In this document: piece by piece, positions 16,155 to 24,407 of the stretch | How the letters are laid out: every line of letters starts with the position of its first letter | Numbering within the stretch: the stretch's first letter is position 1 | Translations under genes and position numbers: made by a program | Assembly (NCBI RefSeq): GCF_000011085.1 | Contig: NC_006396.1 | Coordinates: 1,178,001 to 1,242,000, forward strand | Direction of reading: 5' to 3' | Length of the DNA stretch: 64,000 bases | Origin: Haloarcula marismortui ATCC 43049 | Lineage (GTDB): Archaea; Halobacteriota; Halobacteria; Halobacteriales; Haloarculaceae | Notes under the pieces: generated by a model | The model's input: only the letters and a program-made list of their open reading frames with translations | The model's database searches: none | What the model was told of the DNA's origin: nothing

Positions 16155-17837
16155 ATGGTCTGGACAGTGATGCCGGACTTCGAGGGGTACGACGAGGCCC
16201 ACGAGCAGTTCAGCTGGGACCTTCCGTCGTCGTACAATCCGGCGGTCGATTTTCTGCAAAAACACGAGGACCCCGGCAGGGTGGCGCTCGAACAGGCATA
16301 TCCTGACGGACAGCGCGAGCAGTACACCTTCCGCGAACTGGACGAGCTATCGGACAGACTCGCGGCGGGGTTGGCCAGTCTCGGCGTCGAGGCCGGTGAC
16401 CGGGTCGGCGTCGTCGTGCCACAGAAGCCACAGAACCCAATAACGCACCTGGCGAACTGGAAGCTCGGGGCCGTCTCGGTGCCGTTGACGGTCCTGTTCG
16501 GGACGGACGCGCTCCAGTACCGGCTGGACGACGCTGGCGCGACCGTCGCCGTTATCGACCCGACCGTGCGCGATGATATCGACGCGATACGCGAGGACTG
16601 TCCGACGCTAGAGCACGTCCTCGAAATCGAAACTGACGCACCGGCTGGTGATGTCCACGCCTTCGGCGATATGCTTGCTGCGCCGGAAAACACCGACATC
16701 GAACCCTACGACTCCACGCCGGACACTGACACGGCGATACTGTACACGAGCGGGTCGACGGGACCGCCGAAAGGCGTCCGGCACTCACACGCACTGTGGC
16801 TCGGACGAGCCGCAGCCGCGTACAACTTTTTCGACCAAGGGCTGGGACCGGACGCGACAGTCTGGACGCCCGCGGACTGGGCCTGGGGCGCGGCCCTCGG
16901 CGGGACACTCTTTGCGACGTGGCATCACGGTGGAACCATCGTCGGCTATCCCGCCTCAGGGTTCGAGGCCGAGGCGGCGTTCGACCTGCTGTCCGAGTTC
17001 GATATCACCCGGTCGTTCATGCCGGCCACCGCCCTCCGAATGCTGATGGATATCGAGGACCCGACAACGACGTACGACCTCGCCATCGAGACGTTTGCCG
17101 TCGGCGGCGAGTCGTTGACCCCGGAAATCGTCGACTGGGTGGCGGAGACGTTCGACTCGGTCACCATCAACGAGTTTTACGGCCAGACAGAACTGAATCT
17201 CGTTGTCGCCAACAACTCGAACTGGTTCGACACACAGCCCAGCAGCATGGGCAAGCCGTTACCGGGGTATGACCTAGCGATTCTGGACCCCGACGCCGCC
17301 GACCGCGGCGTTGCTGCGCCGCTCTCGACCGGCGAACTCGGCGAGATAGCGGTACGACCGCACGACCGCTCGGTGTTCTTCGACGAGTACTGGAACATGC
17401 CGGAGAAGACGGCGGCCAAAGAGGTCGACGGCTGGTTCGTTACCGGCGACTTGGCACGACAGGACGCCGACGGCTACGTCTGGTTCAAATCGCGCAAGGA
17501 CGACGTTATCATCACCAGTGGCTACCGCGTCGGGCCGATGGAGGTCGAGAGCGCGATTCTCGAACACCCCGACGCAGTTCAGGCGGGCGTCATCGGTGTC
17601 CCGGACGACACCCGGGGCGAAATCATCAAAGCGTACGTGGAAGCATCGGCCGATGCGCCGGCCCACGAGACGCTCCGGTCAGAAATCCGATCTATCGTCA
17701 GAGAGCACCTTGCCGAGTACGAATACCCCCGCGAGATCGAGTTCGCTGATGCGCTGCCACAGACGACAAGCGGGAAGATCCGCCGGAAAGAATTACAGGC
17801 GTGGAATGCCGACGACAGCGCCGGCGAGTCGCCGTAG
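16155..17837 (+). CDS. Acyl-CoA synthetase (AMP-forming, AcsM-like)
   Basis: This protein of about 560 residues (start MVWTVMPDFEG; MPDFEG at 16170 is equally possible) is an adenylate-forming ligase. Hallmarks are the phosphate loop TSGSTGPPKGV, the adenine-binding NEFYGQTELN, the hinge region GWFVTGDLARQDADGY and the catalytic lysine context TTSGKIRRKEL near the C-terminus. The DWAWG stretch after the phosphate loop resembles medium-chain acyl-CoA synthetases rather than classical acetyl-CoA synthetase. The product should activate a short or medium-chain carboxylate. It is divergent from the methyltransferase and has no obvious operon partner. Confidence 0.87.
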   Translation: MVWTVMPDFEGYDEAHEQFSWDLPSSYNPAVDFLQKHEDPGRVALEQAYPDGQREQYTFRELDELSDRLAAGLASLGVEAGDRVGVVVPQKPQNPITHLANWKLGAVSVPLTVLFGTDALQYRLDDAGATVAVIDPTVRDDIDAIREDCPTLEHVLEIETDAPAGDVHAFGDMLAAPENTDIEPYDSTPDTDTAILYTSGSTGPPKGVRHSHALWLGRAAAAYNFFDQGLGPDATVWTPADWAWGAALGGTLFATWHHGGTIVGYPASGFEAEAAFDLLSEFDITRSFMPATALRMLMDIEDPTTTYDLAIETFAVGGESLTPEIVDWVAETFDSVTINEFYGQTELNLVVANNSNWFDTQPSSMGKPLPGYDLAILDPDAADRGVAAPLSTGELGEIAVRPHDRSVFFDEYWNMPEKTAAKEVDGWFVTGDLARQDADGYVWFKSRKDDVIITSGYRVGPMEVESAILEHPDAVQAGVIGVPDDTRGEIIKAYVEASADAPAHETLRSEIRSIVREHLAEYEYPREIEFADALPQTTSGKIRRKELQAWNADDSAGESP

Positions 17838-18164
17838 TCTCAAGTGTCGCCACCGATACCGTCGGATGGACGAAATCAGTTAAGGACTCCAGATATTGAC
17901 GACGACAGGCTGAAAAGCAGCCCCCCTTTATACAAATATACGGATAAGTAGGCAAATTACTGCTCTATATCTCTATATTTGCCCATATATTCTCGATATA
18001 TGGTGAGATATATCTTCTATATCGGATTTTATGGATAAAATGCCCTATTTACATCTAAATACCGGCCTTCGCGCACAATGTACTGAGAGAGCTCCGCAAA
18101 AACGCGTCCAGTACGACTGTTCACGGGTAGTGACTGTAGGTATGAATGGAACGGACAGCCAGGA
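17838..18164. other. AT-rich intergenic region downstream of SRP RNA
   Basis: This 327-base gap lies between the acyl-CoA synthetase and the 3' end of the SRP RNA. Bases 17925-18060 carry many tata, atatct and ttatac runs, much more AT-rich than the flanks. Convergent termination for both neighbours is plausible. No coding frame with local composition was seen. Confidence 0.45.
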
Positions 18165-18480
18165 TGGCCCGGCGTTCGGACGCGGGTAATCCCGTTTGCC
18201 TCCTCCACCCCGCGACCCCACGAGCGACGGGTGTTCGATGGTCCGCTGCTCACTTCCGTGCCTGGCGGAGTGCCATCGTTTAACCACGTGGGCGCACCCC
18301 TGCAGGTGCGACCACGCGGACCGCCGTCCCCGTGGGACGAGGCTTCCACGTTAGCTCACGGGGTCCACGTCCGTCAGACCGGACGCCCCCGGTGTTCGGT
18401 CCCCGCTCAAGACCACAGTGCGGGCAAGGAGGGGGGCCTAGCCCCCCGACCTAGTCCATCTGAAAGTCCGCCGCCGCCCC
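18165..18480 (-). ncRNA. ffs: Signal recognition particle 7S RNA
   Basis: On the minus strand the helix-8 signature reads CCAGGCACGGAAGTGAGCAG followed by CGGACC (18243-18276), matching the conserved asymmetric loop of SRP RNA that binds SRP54. The 5' part holds an Alu-like hairpin (GGGGGG-cta-ggCCCCCC at 18430-18446). The two ends can pair: CGGCG-g-CGGAC near 18466-18478 with GTCCG-aa-CGCCG near 18170-18181. The length of about 310 nt fits archaeal 7S RNA. Ends are estimated from this pairing and may be off by about 10 bases. Frames called on this DNA are not acidic and are spurious. Confidence 0.82.
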
Positions 18481-18540
18481 ATAAGGGCCTTTCGGATGCG
18501 CCCACAGACCGCTGGACGACGCGCCGGTGGACAGACCGGC

Positions 18541-18954
18541 CTACAGCAGGTCCAGCGCCCGCGCGAACCATGTCCCACCGATCGGGATGAGGAGGCCCGC
18601 GATGACGACGCCCCAGCGGTGGTGCTCCATCAGCGTCGACTCAGTCAGTCCCAGCACGAGACTCTCGGGGACGGTGACCGCCCAGAGGACACTGAGGGCG
18701 ACGATGAATACGCCCATGCCGATGCTCGCGCCCGCCGCGACACTCGGATCCGACCGCCCCTCGCGGCCGGCCGCCAGCACAATAATGCAAACAAGCGCGA
18801 ATACGCCTGGCAGCAGCGGGGAGAGCGCCCCCGAACTGTAGTACGCCCCGACGGCACTCGCCGTTTCGACGAGGCCGTACGGGACCGCAAGTACAAGGAG
18901 ATACAGAACGCACCCGACGATGCCGACAGTCGGAGCGAGCCGCAAGTCGTCCAT
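18541..18954 (-). CDS. Four-helix membrane protein
   Basis: This 137-residue protein starts MDDLRLAPTVGIVGCVLYLL and has four hydrophobic helices, about residues 8-28, 44-62, 73-95 and 112-132. It has no signal peptide and no recognisable catalytic motif. It lies directly upstream of the SRP RNA on the same strand, so its transcript could run into that gene. The family appears to be a haloarchaeal membrane protein of unknown role. Confidence 0.7.
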   Translation of the reverse strand: MDDLRLAPTVGIVGCVLYLLVLAVPYGLVETASAVGAYYSSGALSPLLPGVFALVCIIVLAAGREGRSDPSVAAGASIGMGVFIVALSVLWAVTVPESLVLGLTESTLMEHHRWGVVIAGLLIPIGGTWFARALDLL

Positions 18955-19033
18955 ATCGTCGCTCGGTCCGGCGGCGTCTTAACAGCGACGTTCGAGCGAA
19001 ACGAGGAAATGTCGGCTCGCCGTAGCCAAGGCC

Positions 19034-19309
19034 ATGGGACTGGGCTCCACCGCGAAAAAGATACAGAAGGTCGCCGACATCGCCGAGGATCTCTATAAGA
19101 AGGTCAACGAGCTGAAGACACAGCTCGAGGACCTACGGAGCACTGTCGACGAGACGAATACTCGCGTCGATGGAATGGAGCAGGAACTGGCCGAACAGCG
19201 CGCGCTCATCGAGGCACTCGCCGAAGAACGGGGTGTCGATACGGACGCGATCGTGGCCGAAGTTGCCACAGACACTGATAGCGACACAGCTGAAGCGGTT
19301 TCAGAGTAA
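19034..19309 (+). CDS. Coiled-coil protein
   Basis: This 91-residue protein starts MGLGSTAKKIQKVADIAEDL. Residues about 8-70 form one long amphipathic helix with heptad spacing, clearly a coiled coil (YKKVNELKTQLEDLRSTVDE), and the end is acidic and disordered. I recall small haloarchaeal DUF families of this form but cannot assign a role. It is monocistronic, followed by the tRNA gene. Confidence 0.75.
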   Translation: MGLGSTAKKIQKVADIAEDLYKKVNELKTQLEDLRSTVDETNTRVDGMEQELAEQRALIEALAEERGVDTDAIVAEVATDTDSDTAEAVSE

Positions 19310-19383
19310 TCCCCTGACTGCGGTACCATCGCGCGGCGGAACCGGTTGGTTTAAACCATAACACCATCATACCATTGTACGTA

Positions 19384-19458
19384 GGGCGCTTAGCTCAGCT
19401 TGGACAGAGTGCTTGGCTTCGGACCAAACCGTCGGGGGTTCAAATCCCTCAGCGCCCG
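19384..19458 (+). tRNA. tRNA-Arg (anticodon TCG)
   Basis: A full cloverleaf is visible. The 7-bp acceptor stem GGGCGCT pairs with AGCGCCC, the D arm is GCTC/GAGT, the anticodon arm TTGG-CTTCGGA-CCAA gives anticodon TCG, and the T arm is GGGGG-TTCAAAT-CCCTC. The last base is the discriminator G. No intron is seen. The anticodon reads CGA arginine codons. Fragments of its 3' end are repeated downstream, marking it as an integration target. Confidence 0.9.
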
Positions 19459-19459
19459 T
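19442..19459 (+). repeat. tRNA-Arg 3'-end repeat, copy 1 (attL candidate)
   Basis: The 18-mer AAATCCCTCAGCGCCCGT covers the end of the tRNA T arm and the acceptor strand. It is repeated exactly at 19555-19572. Such 18-bp or longer identities to a tRNA 3' end are the usual core of archaeal integrase attachment sites. Confidence 0.7.
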
Positions 19460-19500
19460 GTTCTGCCGCGAGCAAATTCGCGAGCGGCTGCCACGGTAAA

Positions 19501-19516
19501 CTGAAGGATTTGAACC
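19501..19516 (-). repeat. Inverted copy of the tRNA-Arg T-arm end
   Basis: Read on the minus strand this is GGTTCAAATCCTTCAG, which matches the tRNA sequence GGTTCAAATCCCTCAG in 15 of 16 positions. It lies between the two exact direct copies, so the tRNA end is present here in both orientations. Confidence 0.55.
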
Positions 19517-19554
19517 ACACGAGACGAGCGAGAGCGAGTCTCGCAGTCGGGTGA

Positions 19555-19572
19555 AAATCCCTCAGCGCCCGT
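19555..19572 (+). repeat. tRNA-Arg 3'-end repeat, copy 2 (exact)
   Basis: AAATCCCTCAGCGCCCGT, identical over 18 bases to the end of the tRNA gene and placed 113 bases downstream. There is no tRNA body around it. This is best explained by integration and later loss or layering of elements at this tRNA. Confidence 0.7.
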
Positions 19573-19892
19573 ATCAGATTTCGCGGTTCTAACCGCCCGA
19601 CAGCGGTGGGCTGGTTCTGCTGATGAACGCAATGTAGTTCCTTTCCGTTCAATCATTGAACGGTCCTGAATTGGAGTAGTATCGTCTGGTGATTTGCGTA
19701 CATCTACATAGAACACGGCGAGAAAACTAAGCACCAATAGGGCCATTGGCGCCGCTCGTGTGGGGGACCTCACTGTCTCTGGGAGCAGTCTCGCGTCTGG
19801 CAAGGGTCCGGCCTAATGAAGCGCGAGAAGTCAGCACCGAGGGGTAAAAAAGTCAACCATTTTATACATGTTGGGAGAAGTTCAGACGAATA

Positions 19893-20570
19893 ATGACGAA
19901 TAGTGACCGTCTCCTGTCTCGACTCGGATTTTCCGAATCGTCGGGGGCAGGATTTAGTCTGACGTTGGCCGGGTTCATTGGCTTCATGGGGATAATTACC
20001 GCTGAGGTCCTCTACCCAAACTATTCGACGAGACAGGACATCAGTGATCTGGGATCGACCCGCCCACCGAACCCCGTGATTCACGAACCGTCTGCGACAA
20101 TCTTCAACACAACGATGCTGGTAACGGGGGCGATGGTACTCCTCTCGGCATACTTTCTCTACCGGACGATGGACCGACGTGGGTTCCCACTCGCACTCGC
20201 AGTATTTGGGTTCGCTGCGTTCGGCGTCGGCGTTTTTCCAGGGAATGTGACACCGTGGCACGGGATATTTGCTCTTCTCACCTTCTTTAGCGGCGGTATC
20301 ACCGTCGTTCTCTCTTCTCAGGTCGTTTCCAGACCGTTCTCGTTCCTCTGTGGCCTCTTCGGCGGTATCTCTCTGCTGGTTCTTGTCAGTGTCTTCGTCT
20401 ACGGATTGCTCGTCGGTGGCCCCAGTCCAGTTGAGCCACTCGGACCGGGTGGCATCGAACGCTGGGTCGTCTATCCTATCATCATCTGGTTACCCGCATT
20501 CGGTGGCTACCTTCTGGCGTCTTCTGGCGATACGGTAGGCGATTATCCGAATCGACAAACTCCGGAGTGA
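19893..20570 (+). CDS. DUF998-family membrane protein
   Basis: This 225-residue protein has about six hydrophobic helices. The first helix with the following YPNYSTRQDISDLGS is the recognisable DUF998 signature, as are the small-residue-rich FGVGVFPGNVTPWHGIFAL and the later helix pair. The biochemical role of the family is unknown. It is the first gene of the region bounded by tRNA-end repeats, and base composition here is somewhat lower in GC than in neighbouring genes, consistent with acquired DNA. Confidence 0.8.
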   Translation: MTNSDRLLSRLGFSESSGAGFSLTLAGFIGFMGIITAEVLYPNYSTRQDISDLGSTRPPNPVIHEPSATIFNTTMLVTGAMVLLSAYFLYRTMDRRGFPLALAVFGFAAFGVGVFPGNVTPWHGIFALLTFFSGGITVVLSSQVVSRPFSFLCGLFGGISLLVLVSVFVYGLLVGGPSPVEPLGPGGIERWVVYPIIIWLPAFGGYLLASSGDTVGDYPNRQTPE

Positions 20571-21197
20571 CCCAATTGCTCTCGACCTGTCGTCTCTTCA
20601 AAAGCCTTGACAGACTTGCACTGTGTATGCAGTCTTCAGCATTCATTTGCCCGCACTGCCGGCTGTAACGAACTGAAGGAATTCGCCACCTGAGGTGGTG
20701 AGTTCCATCTCGCACACACTGACATGGCTTATTCAGCAATTGAGAGAAGTGCGACGGCAAGATGTAGCGTATCTATTAGTCGACTTGATCGCCCATTTGG
20801 TGTCTCGACCGAAGCTCAGGACGCGCCACGCCCTCCGCGAAGCCGGTTGTGTCGTATCGCCACCCAGCGTATCCAACAATCTGTCGACACCGACGACCAC
20901 GGCTGCGATCACTATGAGTCCGGCTTCCGGGCATTCGGTCTTAGTTCGAGATGGGCATTGATGTGGGAAAACTCGCTGTCGAGCTGTATGACGGTTGACT
21001 CAACCGTCCGTGGCACGCCCCCTCATTATCAACCCGTTATATTGCGATTTGTCGCCTCTAACTTCATTTTCTCTGTTGGGCACGACGTGATAGATGTGGT
21101 GGTCATCGTGCCGCTGGCCAATTCCGATTCTGACAGTCAATGAACAAAAACCATTTATGCATTGATTCCTAATTTTTTATAACAAATAAGTACTAGG
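20571..21197. other. Gene-poor stretch with a 19-nt palindrome, possible decayed DNA
   Basis: This 627-base stretch lies inside the repeat-bounded island. A frame at 20724-21143 is open for 139 codons, but its product is basic and serine-rich and unlike real proteins here. A perfect palindrome GACGGTTGA-C-TCAACCGTC lies at 20990-21008. The end (21130-21190) is AT-rich and probably holds the kinase promoter. It may be the remains of a mobile gene; I could not identify which. Confidence 0.45.
20990..21008. repeat. Perfect 19-nt palindrome
   Basis: GACGGTTGA-C-TCAACCGTC: nine-base arms around a single C. The same geometry (nine-base arms, central C) is seen at 19645-19663 within the same island. 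The site could bind a regulator or recombinase; no function is proven. Confidence 0.5.
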
Positions 21198-22424
21198 ATG
21201 GATAAAAACCAAGAGGAGAGTGTAGATTCCACGGCGGAACTGCGAAAGACGAAACAGCACTTGAATCTCGTTCTAAAACTTGCCGATATCACCGCCGCTC
21301 GGGTCGACACTGACCTCAGGCACACATGGGTTAATGATCAGGGGCCCAACAGTATCTCCGACCCAGAGGCGCTGGGAAAACGGGATGACGAACTCTTTCC
21401 GCCCGACATTGCCGAGCCGACGTTAGAACTGAAGAAGGCCGTCTTGGAGACTGGTGAACCAGTCACTCGTAAAGTGACATTCCAGAAGCCGACAGGTGAC
21501 AGGATATACAATATCCGGGCCGAGCCCATGCGTGACAGCGAGGGCAACATCAAGGGTGTCATGCAGGCTGCAGTTGACACAACCGACGAGCATAGACAGC
21601 AACAGCAGTTGAGCGTGGCGACGCGGATGCTGCGGCACAACCTTCGAAACAGAGTCACCACATTGCTGGGGCAGGCAGAGATGCTAGACGAGCATCTCTC
21701 GACACTCCCTGACAGCGATAGACTAAGGGCACTGCAAGATGTGCTGGAGACGCTTGACGGGGAAGTAGAGACCAGAGACGTTGATTCTCCCCGCACATCG
21801 GATCTGCATGCCCGACTTGTGGAGGCTAAACGACTCGCGGAGGACCTCTCGGATCTCTCGGAATCGAATGTTTCGGACATGTCCAAGACCATACGGCAAG
21901 TCACCAATCGACTATACAATGTCACTGAGAAAGTCGACCACTTTCTCATACTGGCCGATTCAGGTACATCCTATGACCGGACTCAGGGCACGGAACTGCG
22001 ACCGACGATAGAGGCAGTACAGGAAGAAGTCACGCAGGCAAACCCAGACGCTGAAATCAGTATCCAGGGACCACTCGACACGACAGTGCTGGCACCATCC
22101 AACGAACTCAGAATTGGACTTCTCGAACTCGTCGAGAACGCTATCGCTCACAACGACCAACCCAGTCCGACGGTAGAAATCCGCGTTCGCACACAGGACA
22201 CTGGTCGGACTCTGGTAGAGGTGGTGGACGACGGTCCGGGCCTTCCGGAACACGAAGCACGAGTTATCGAGGACACGGTGGAGGCGCCACTCGAACATGG
22301 TAGCGGTATGGGACTGTGGCTCGCACAGTGGGTGAGTCTGAAAAACGGTGGGCCACTCCAGATCGACTCCACCGACCAGGGCGGCACAGTGGTTTCGCTG
22401 ACACTCGCGACAGACAACGACTGA
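21198..22424 (+). CDS. PAS-domain sensor histidine kinase
   Basis: This 408-residue soluble kinase has a PAS fold at about residues 20-135, with the typical closing motif GNIKGVMQAAVDTTDEH. The H-box is ATRMLRHNLRNRVTTLLGQAE, with the phospho-accepting histidine in LRHNLRN. A long helical dimerisation region comes next, then the catalytic ATPase domain with N-box LLELVENAIAHND, G1 VEVVDDGPGLP and G2 HGSGMGLWLAQW. There is no membrane segment, so it senses an intracellular signal. No receiver partner lies nearby, as is common for haloarchaeal kinases. It sits in the tRNA-bounded island. Confidence 0.88.
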   Translation: MDKNQEESVDSTAELRKTKQHLNLVLKLADITAARVDTDLRHTWVNDQGPNSISDPEALGKRDDELFPPDIAEPTLELKKAVLETGEPVTRKVTFQKPTGDRIYNIRAEPMRDSEGNIKGVMQAAVDTTDEHRQQQQLSVATRMLRHNLRNRVTTLLGQAEMLDEHLSTLPDSDRLRALQDVLETLDGEVETRDVDSPRTSDLHARLVEAKRLAEDLSDLSESNVSDMSKTIRQVTNRLYNVTEKVDHFLILADSGTSYDRTQGTELRPTIEAVQEEVTQANPDAEISIQGPLDTTVLAPSNELRIGLLELVENAIAHNDQPSPTVEIRVRTQDTGRTLVEVVDDGPGLPEHEARVIEDTVEAPLEHGSGMGLWLAQWVSLKNGGPLQIDSTDQGGTVVSLTLATDND

Positions 22425-22772
22425 CAGGGCGGCTTTGTATTTGCTGGCGCTTCGTGCGCTTCTAACCCCATCTATACAGTAAAACCATTGAATTTGGCCG
22501 TCTCAAACCTAACAAGCTGATTCGTTCGATAGATGGGCGAGCGCCCCCAGCGCCTGTGTTCTGCGACGAGCAAGTCGGTGAGCAGTAACACCGTCTGAGG
22601 AAGCATCGTTTCTACGCGACCAACAGTGAGGTGCCCATCGTATTTTGCGTGAAAAGAAGACGAAGAATCGGAACGGCGATTCCGCACCGCATGTAACGTC
22701 ACACAGACCGCAAAACGTCGGTGTAGGTCGGTGTGCTGCAGTCCCTGACGACGAGGTTGCGCCAGCGGCAGA
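22425..22772. other. Intergenic region containing the distal tRNA-end repeat
   Basis: This 348-base stretch lies between the histidine kinase and the MscS gene (minus). Its main content is the diverged copy of the tRNA-Arg end and flank at 22544-22583. Weak frames here lack local composition. Confidence 0.5.
22544..22583 (+). repeat. Diverged copy of tRNA-Arg end plus flank (attR candidate)
   Basis: Aligned without gaps to 19446-19485 (the tRNA acceptor end and the 27 bases beyond it), this stretch matches at 32 of 40 positions, including the shared run GTGTTCTGC and then CGAGCAA. Because similarity extends past the tRNA gene, the copy looks like an old duplicated junction rather than a fresh attachment core. 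Together with copy 1 it brackets about 3.1 kb. Confidence 0.6.
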
Positions 22773-23654
22773 TCAGTCGTCGGCTGGTTCCACGACGCCG
22801 TCGAACCCGGTCATCTCCAGCCCGCCGCCGATGGTCCGGTTCGGGTACGGCATGTTGATGTCCTCGGCGTCGAAGCGTTGCTTGACCGACTTGACGTATT
22901 CGGCGCGCGTCTTGACGAAGTCAGACCGACTCGGGTTCTTGATCCAGATACGGGACTGCAGTCCGACAGAGGAATCACCGAGTTCAACGAGGCGAACGGA
23001 TGGCTCAGGGTCGTCCATTATTTCTGGGTGTTCCCTGGCCTCGTCGAGAATGATTTCAGTCGCTTCGTCGATGTCGTCGTCGTAGTCGATGCCGAACACG
23101 AACTTCAAGCGGAGCTGGTCCTTGGCGACAGGGTTCTTAATAACGCCATCGGTTAGATTCGAGTTCGGCACGGTCAGCAGTTCGTTGTCGAAGGTCCGGA
23201 CGCGGGTGACTCGAAGGCTAATGTCCTCGACGACGCCGGAGTTGCCGTCCCACTCTATCCAGTCGCCGATCCGGAACGGCTTGTCAGTGTAGATGAACAC
23301 GCCGGCGACAAAGTTCGAAATAACGTCCTGCATCGCGAAGCCGATGGCCAGCGTCGCTGCCGCGGCGATGGTCGCCAGCGACTGCAGGAAGTTCCCGTAT
23401 TCGGCCATCCCGAAGGCGACGGAGATGGCGACGAACACGATACCGATGCTGACGACCTTCTTCAGCGGTTGCCGAGCGTGGGTATCGAGGTCGCGCGACT
23501 TGAGCGAGCGGTCGACGATGGGCAGGACAATCGCCTTCCCAAGGATGTAGACGAGGACGAAGACGACGACGAAAACCACCGCCGAGGCGATAGAGCCGGC
23601 GGCTGGCACGCCAAAGCCTTCGAGCAGGTCGGCGAGTGGCTGGACCTGCATCAT
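22773..23654 (-). CDS. MscS-family mechanosensitive channel
   Basis: This 293-residue protein has an N-terminal helix (AGSIASAVVFVVVFVLVYIL), a second helix, and the pore-lining helix with the small-residue pattern LATIAAAATLAIGFAMQD typical of MscS TM3. The beta domain follows (VAGVFIYTDKPFRIGDWIEWDG, GVVEDISLRVTRVRTFDNE) and then the C-terminal alpha/beta part. It releases solutes on hypo-osmotic shock. Its ATG overlaps the stop of the RNA-binding gene upstream (ATGA), forming a three-gene unit with rnp4. Confidence 0.9.
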   Translation of the reverse strand: MMQVQPLADLLEGFGVPAAGSIASAVVFVVVFVLVYILGKAIVLPIVDRSLKSRDLDTHARQPLKKVVSIGIVFVAISVAFGMAEYGNFLQSLATIAAAATLAIGFAMQDVISNFVAGVFIYTDKPFRIGDWIEWDGNSGVVEDISLRVTRVRTFDNELLTVPNSNLTDGVIKNPVAKDQLRLKFVFGIDYDDDIDEATEIILDEAREHPEIMDDPEPSVRLVELGDSSVGLQSRIWIKNPSRSDFVKTRAEYVKSVKQRFDAEDINMPYPNRTIGGGLEMTGFDGVVEPADD

Positions 23655-23899
23655 TTCTCGAACACCGCGGTGTGGCCCCGCACCTGAATCACACTGGCGT
23701 TGACCATCTCAGCAAGGTCGTCGGCGAGTTCCTCGGCTGTTGTGCCGCCCCGGGACGAGCGGAGGAACTTCACCTTCACGAGGTCTGTGTTCTCCAGTTG
23801 GTCGTCGAGTTCGTCTGCGACGGATTCGATGCCGTGTTTGCCGACGCGAAGCGTCGCGTCGAGGTCGTGTATCCGCGACTGTCGAGAAGAATCACTCAT
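23651..23899 (-). CDS. YhbY/CRM-domain RNA-binding protein
   Basis: This 82-residue protein starts MSDSSRQSRIHDLDATLRVG. It is a single CRS1-YhbY (CRM) domain: RVGKHGI at the first turn, the charged helix ADELDDQLENTDLVKVKFL, and the closing strand VIQVRGHTAVFEK. CRM domains bind rRNA and assist ribosome assembly. It lies between the RNase P subunit gene and mscS on one transcript, consistent with a role in RNA processing. Confidence 0.82.
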   Translation of the reverse strand: MSDSSRQSRIHDLDATLRVGKHGIESVADELDDQLENTDLVKVKFLRSSRGGTTAEELADDLAEMVNASVIQVRGHTAVFEK

Positions 23900-23951
23900 G
23901 TACACCGTTTAGCGAGGACAGCCTCTTAAAACCAGTAGTCGTAAAGAATCC

Positions 23952-24239
23952 TCAGTCGTACGGATAGCGGGACTGTGACCCACAGTCGCACGCGATGACG
24001 ACGTGGCCGGCCTGGGTTCGAGACCGGGCGTTGTGTCCGTGGAGGAGGTACGTATCACAGGCGTCACACGTCGACCGCTCGAACGACCGTGGCAGGCGCA
24101 GGCGGTGGCGTTCGGCGACGCGCCGAGCGCGTCGGACGTACGACCGGGCGCGCTCCTCGTTACCGGCCTGAACGGCCTCGCGAGCGAGCGACTGGAGGCG
24201 CTCGATACGCTCGCGGGCAATGGTCGCCTCGTCCGTCAT
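23952..24239 (-). CDS. rnp4: RNase P protein component 4 (Rpp21/Rpr2 family)
   Basis: This 95-residue protein starts MTDEATIARERIERL. It has two N-terminal helices rich in arginine followed by a zinc ribbon made of the pair CDACDTY and a second pair within IACDCGSQSRYPYD. This is the archaeal Rpp21/Rpr2 layout, a protein subunit of the tRNA 5'-processing enzyme. The intervening RTQAGHVV stretch is the family's basic loop. It heads the rnp4-yhbY-mscS unit; longer frames on this strand and on the opposite strand are shadows. Confidence 0.85.
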   Translation of the reverse strand: MTDEATIARERIERLQSLAREAVQAGNEERARSYVRRARRVAERHRLRLPRSFERSTCDACDTYLLHGHNARSRTQAGHVVIACDCGSQSRYPYD

Positions 24240-24407
24240 TGGCGGTACTGGGTCGGCGGCGGGAAAATGCCTTCCGAACGAGCTAGCAGCTTCGATATCA
24301 TGCTTTGGGTACTTTCTGGCTGTTCTGAACTTTTGTATGGGACGCAAGCACTGCCCCTCACAGGGAAAGTCGATAGGATTTTCGGCCCGGCCAGAGAGCC
24401 CCGAGAC

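Larger units (their letters stand above)
19459..19892. other. Post-tRNA region with att fragments and a perfect 19-nt palindrome
   Basis: This 434-base stretch between the tRNA and the DUF998 gene holds an inverted T-arm fragment (19501-19516), an exact direct copy of the tRNA 3' end (19555-19572) and a perfect palindrome CCGTTCAAT-C-ATTGAACGG at 19645-19663. No protein-coding frame with local composition was found. It looks like an integration scar. Confidence 0.6.

Noticed and set aside
16055..16156. N-terminal extension of the methyltransferase to ATG 16156
   Set aside because: The extension is proline/serine-rich and would overlap the divergent gene's start, leaving no promoter.
18029..18590. 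Several open frames over the SRP RNA region
   Set aside because: Their products are basic and lack coding character; the DNA is explained by the RNA gene.
20724..21143. 139-codon open frame in the tRNA-bounded island
   Set aside because: Serine- and arginine-rich composition without recognisable domain; probably chance in decayed DNA.
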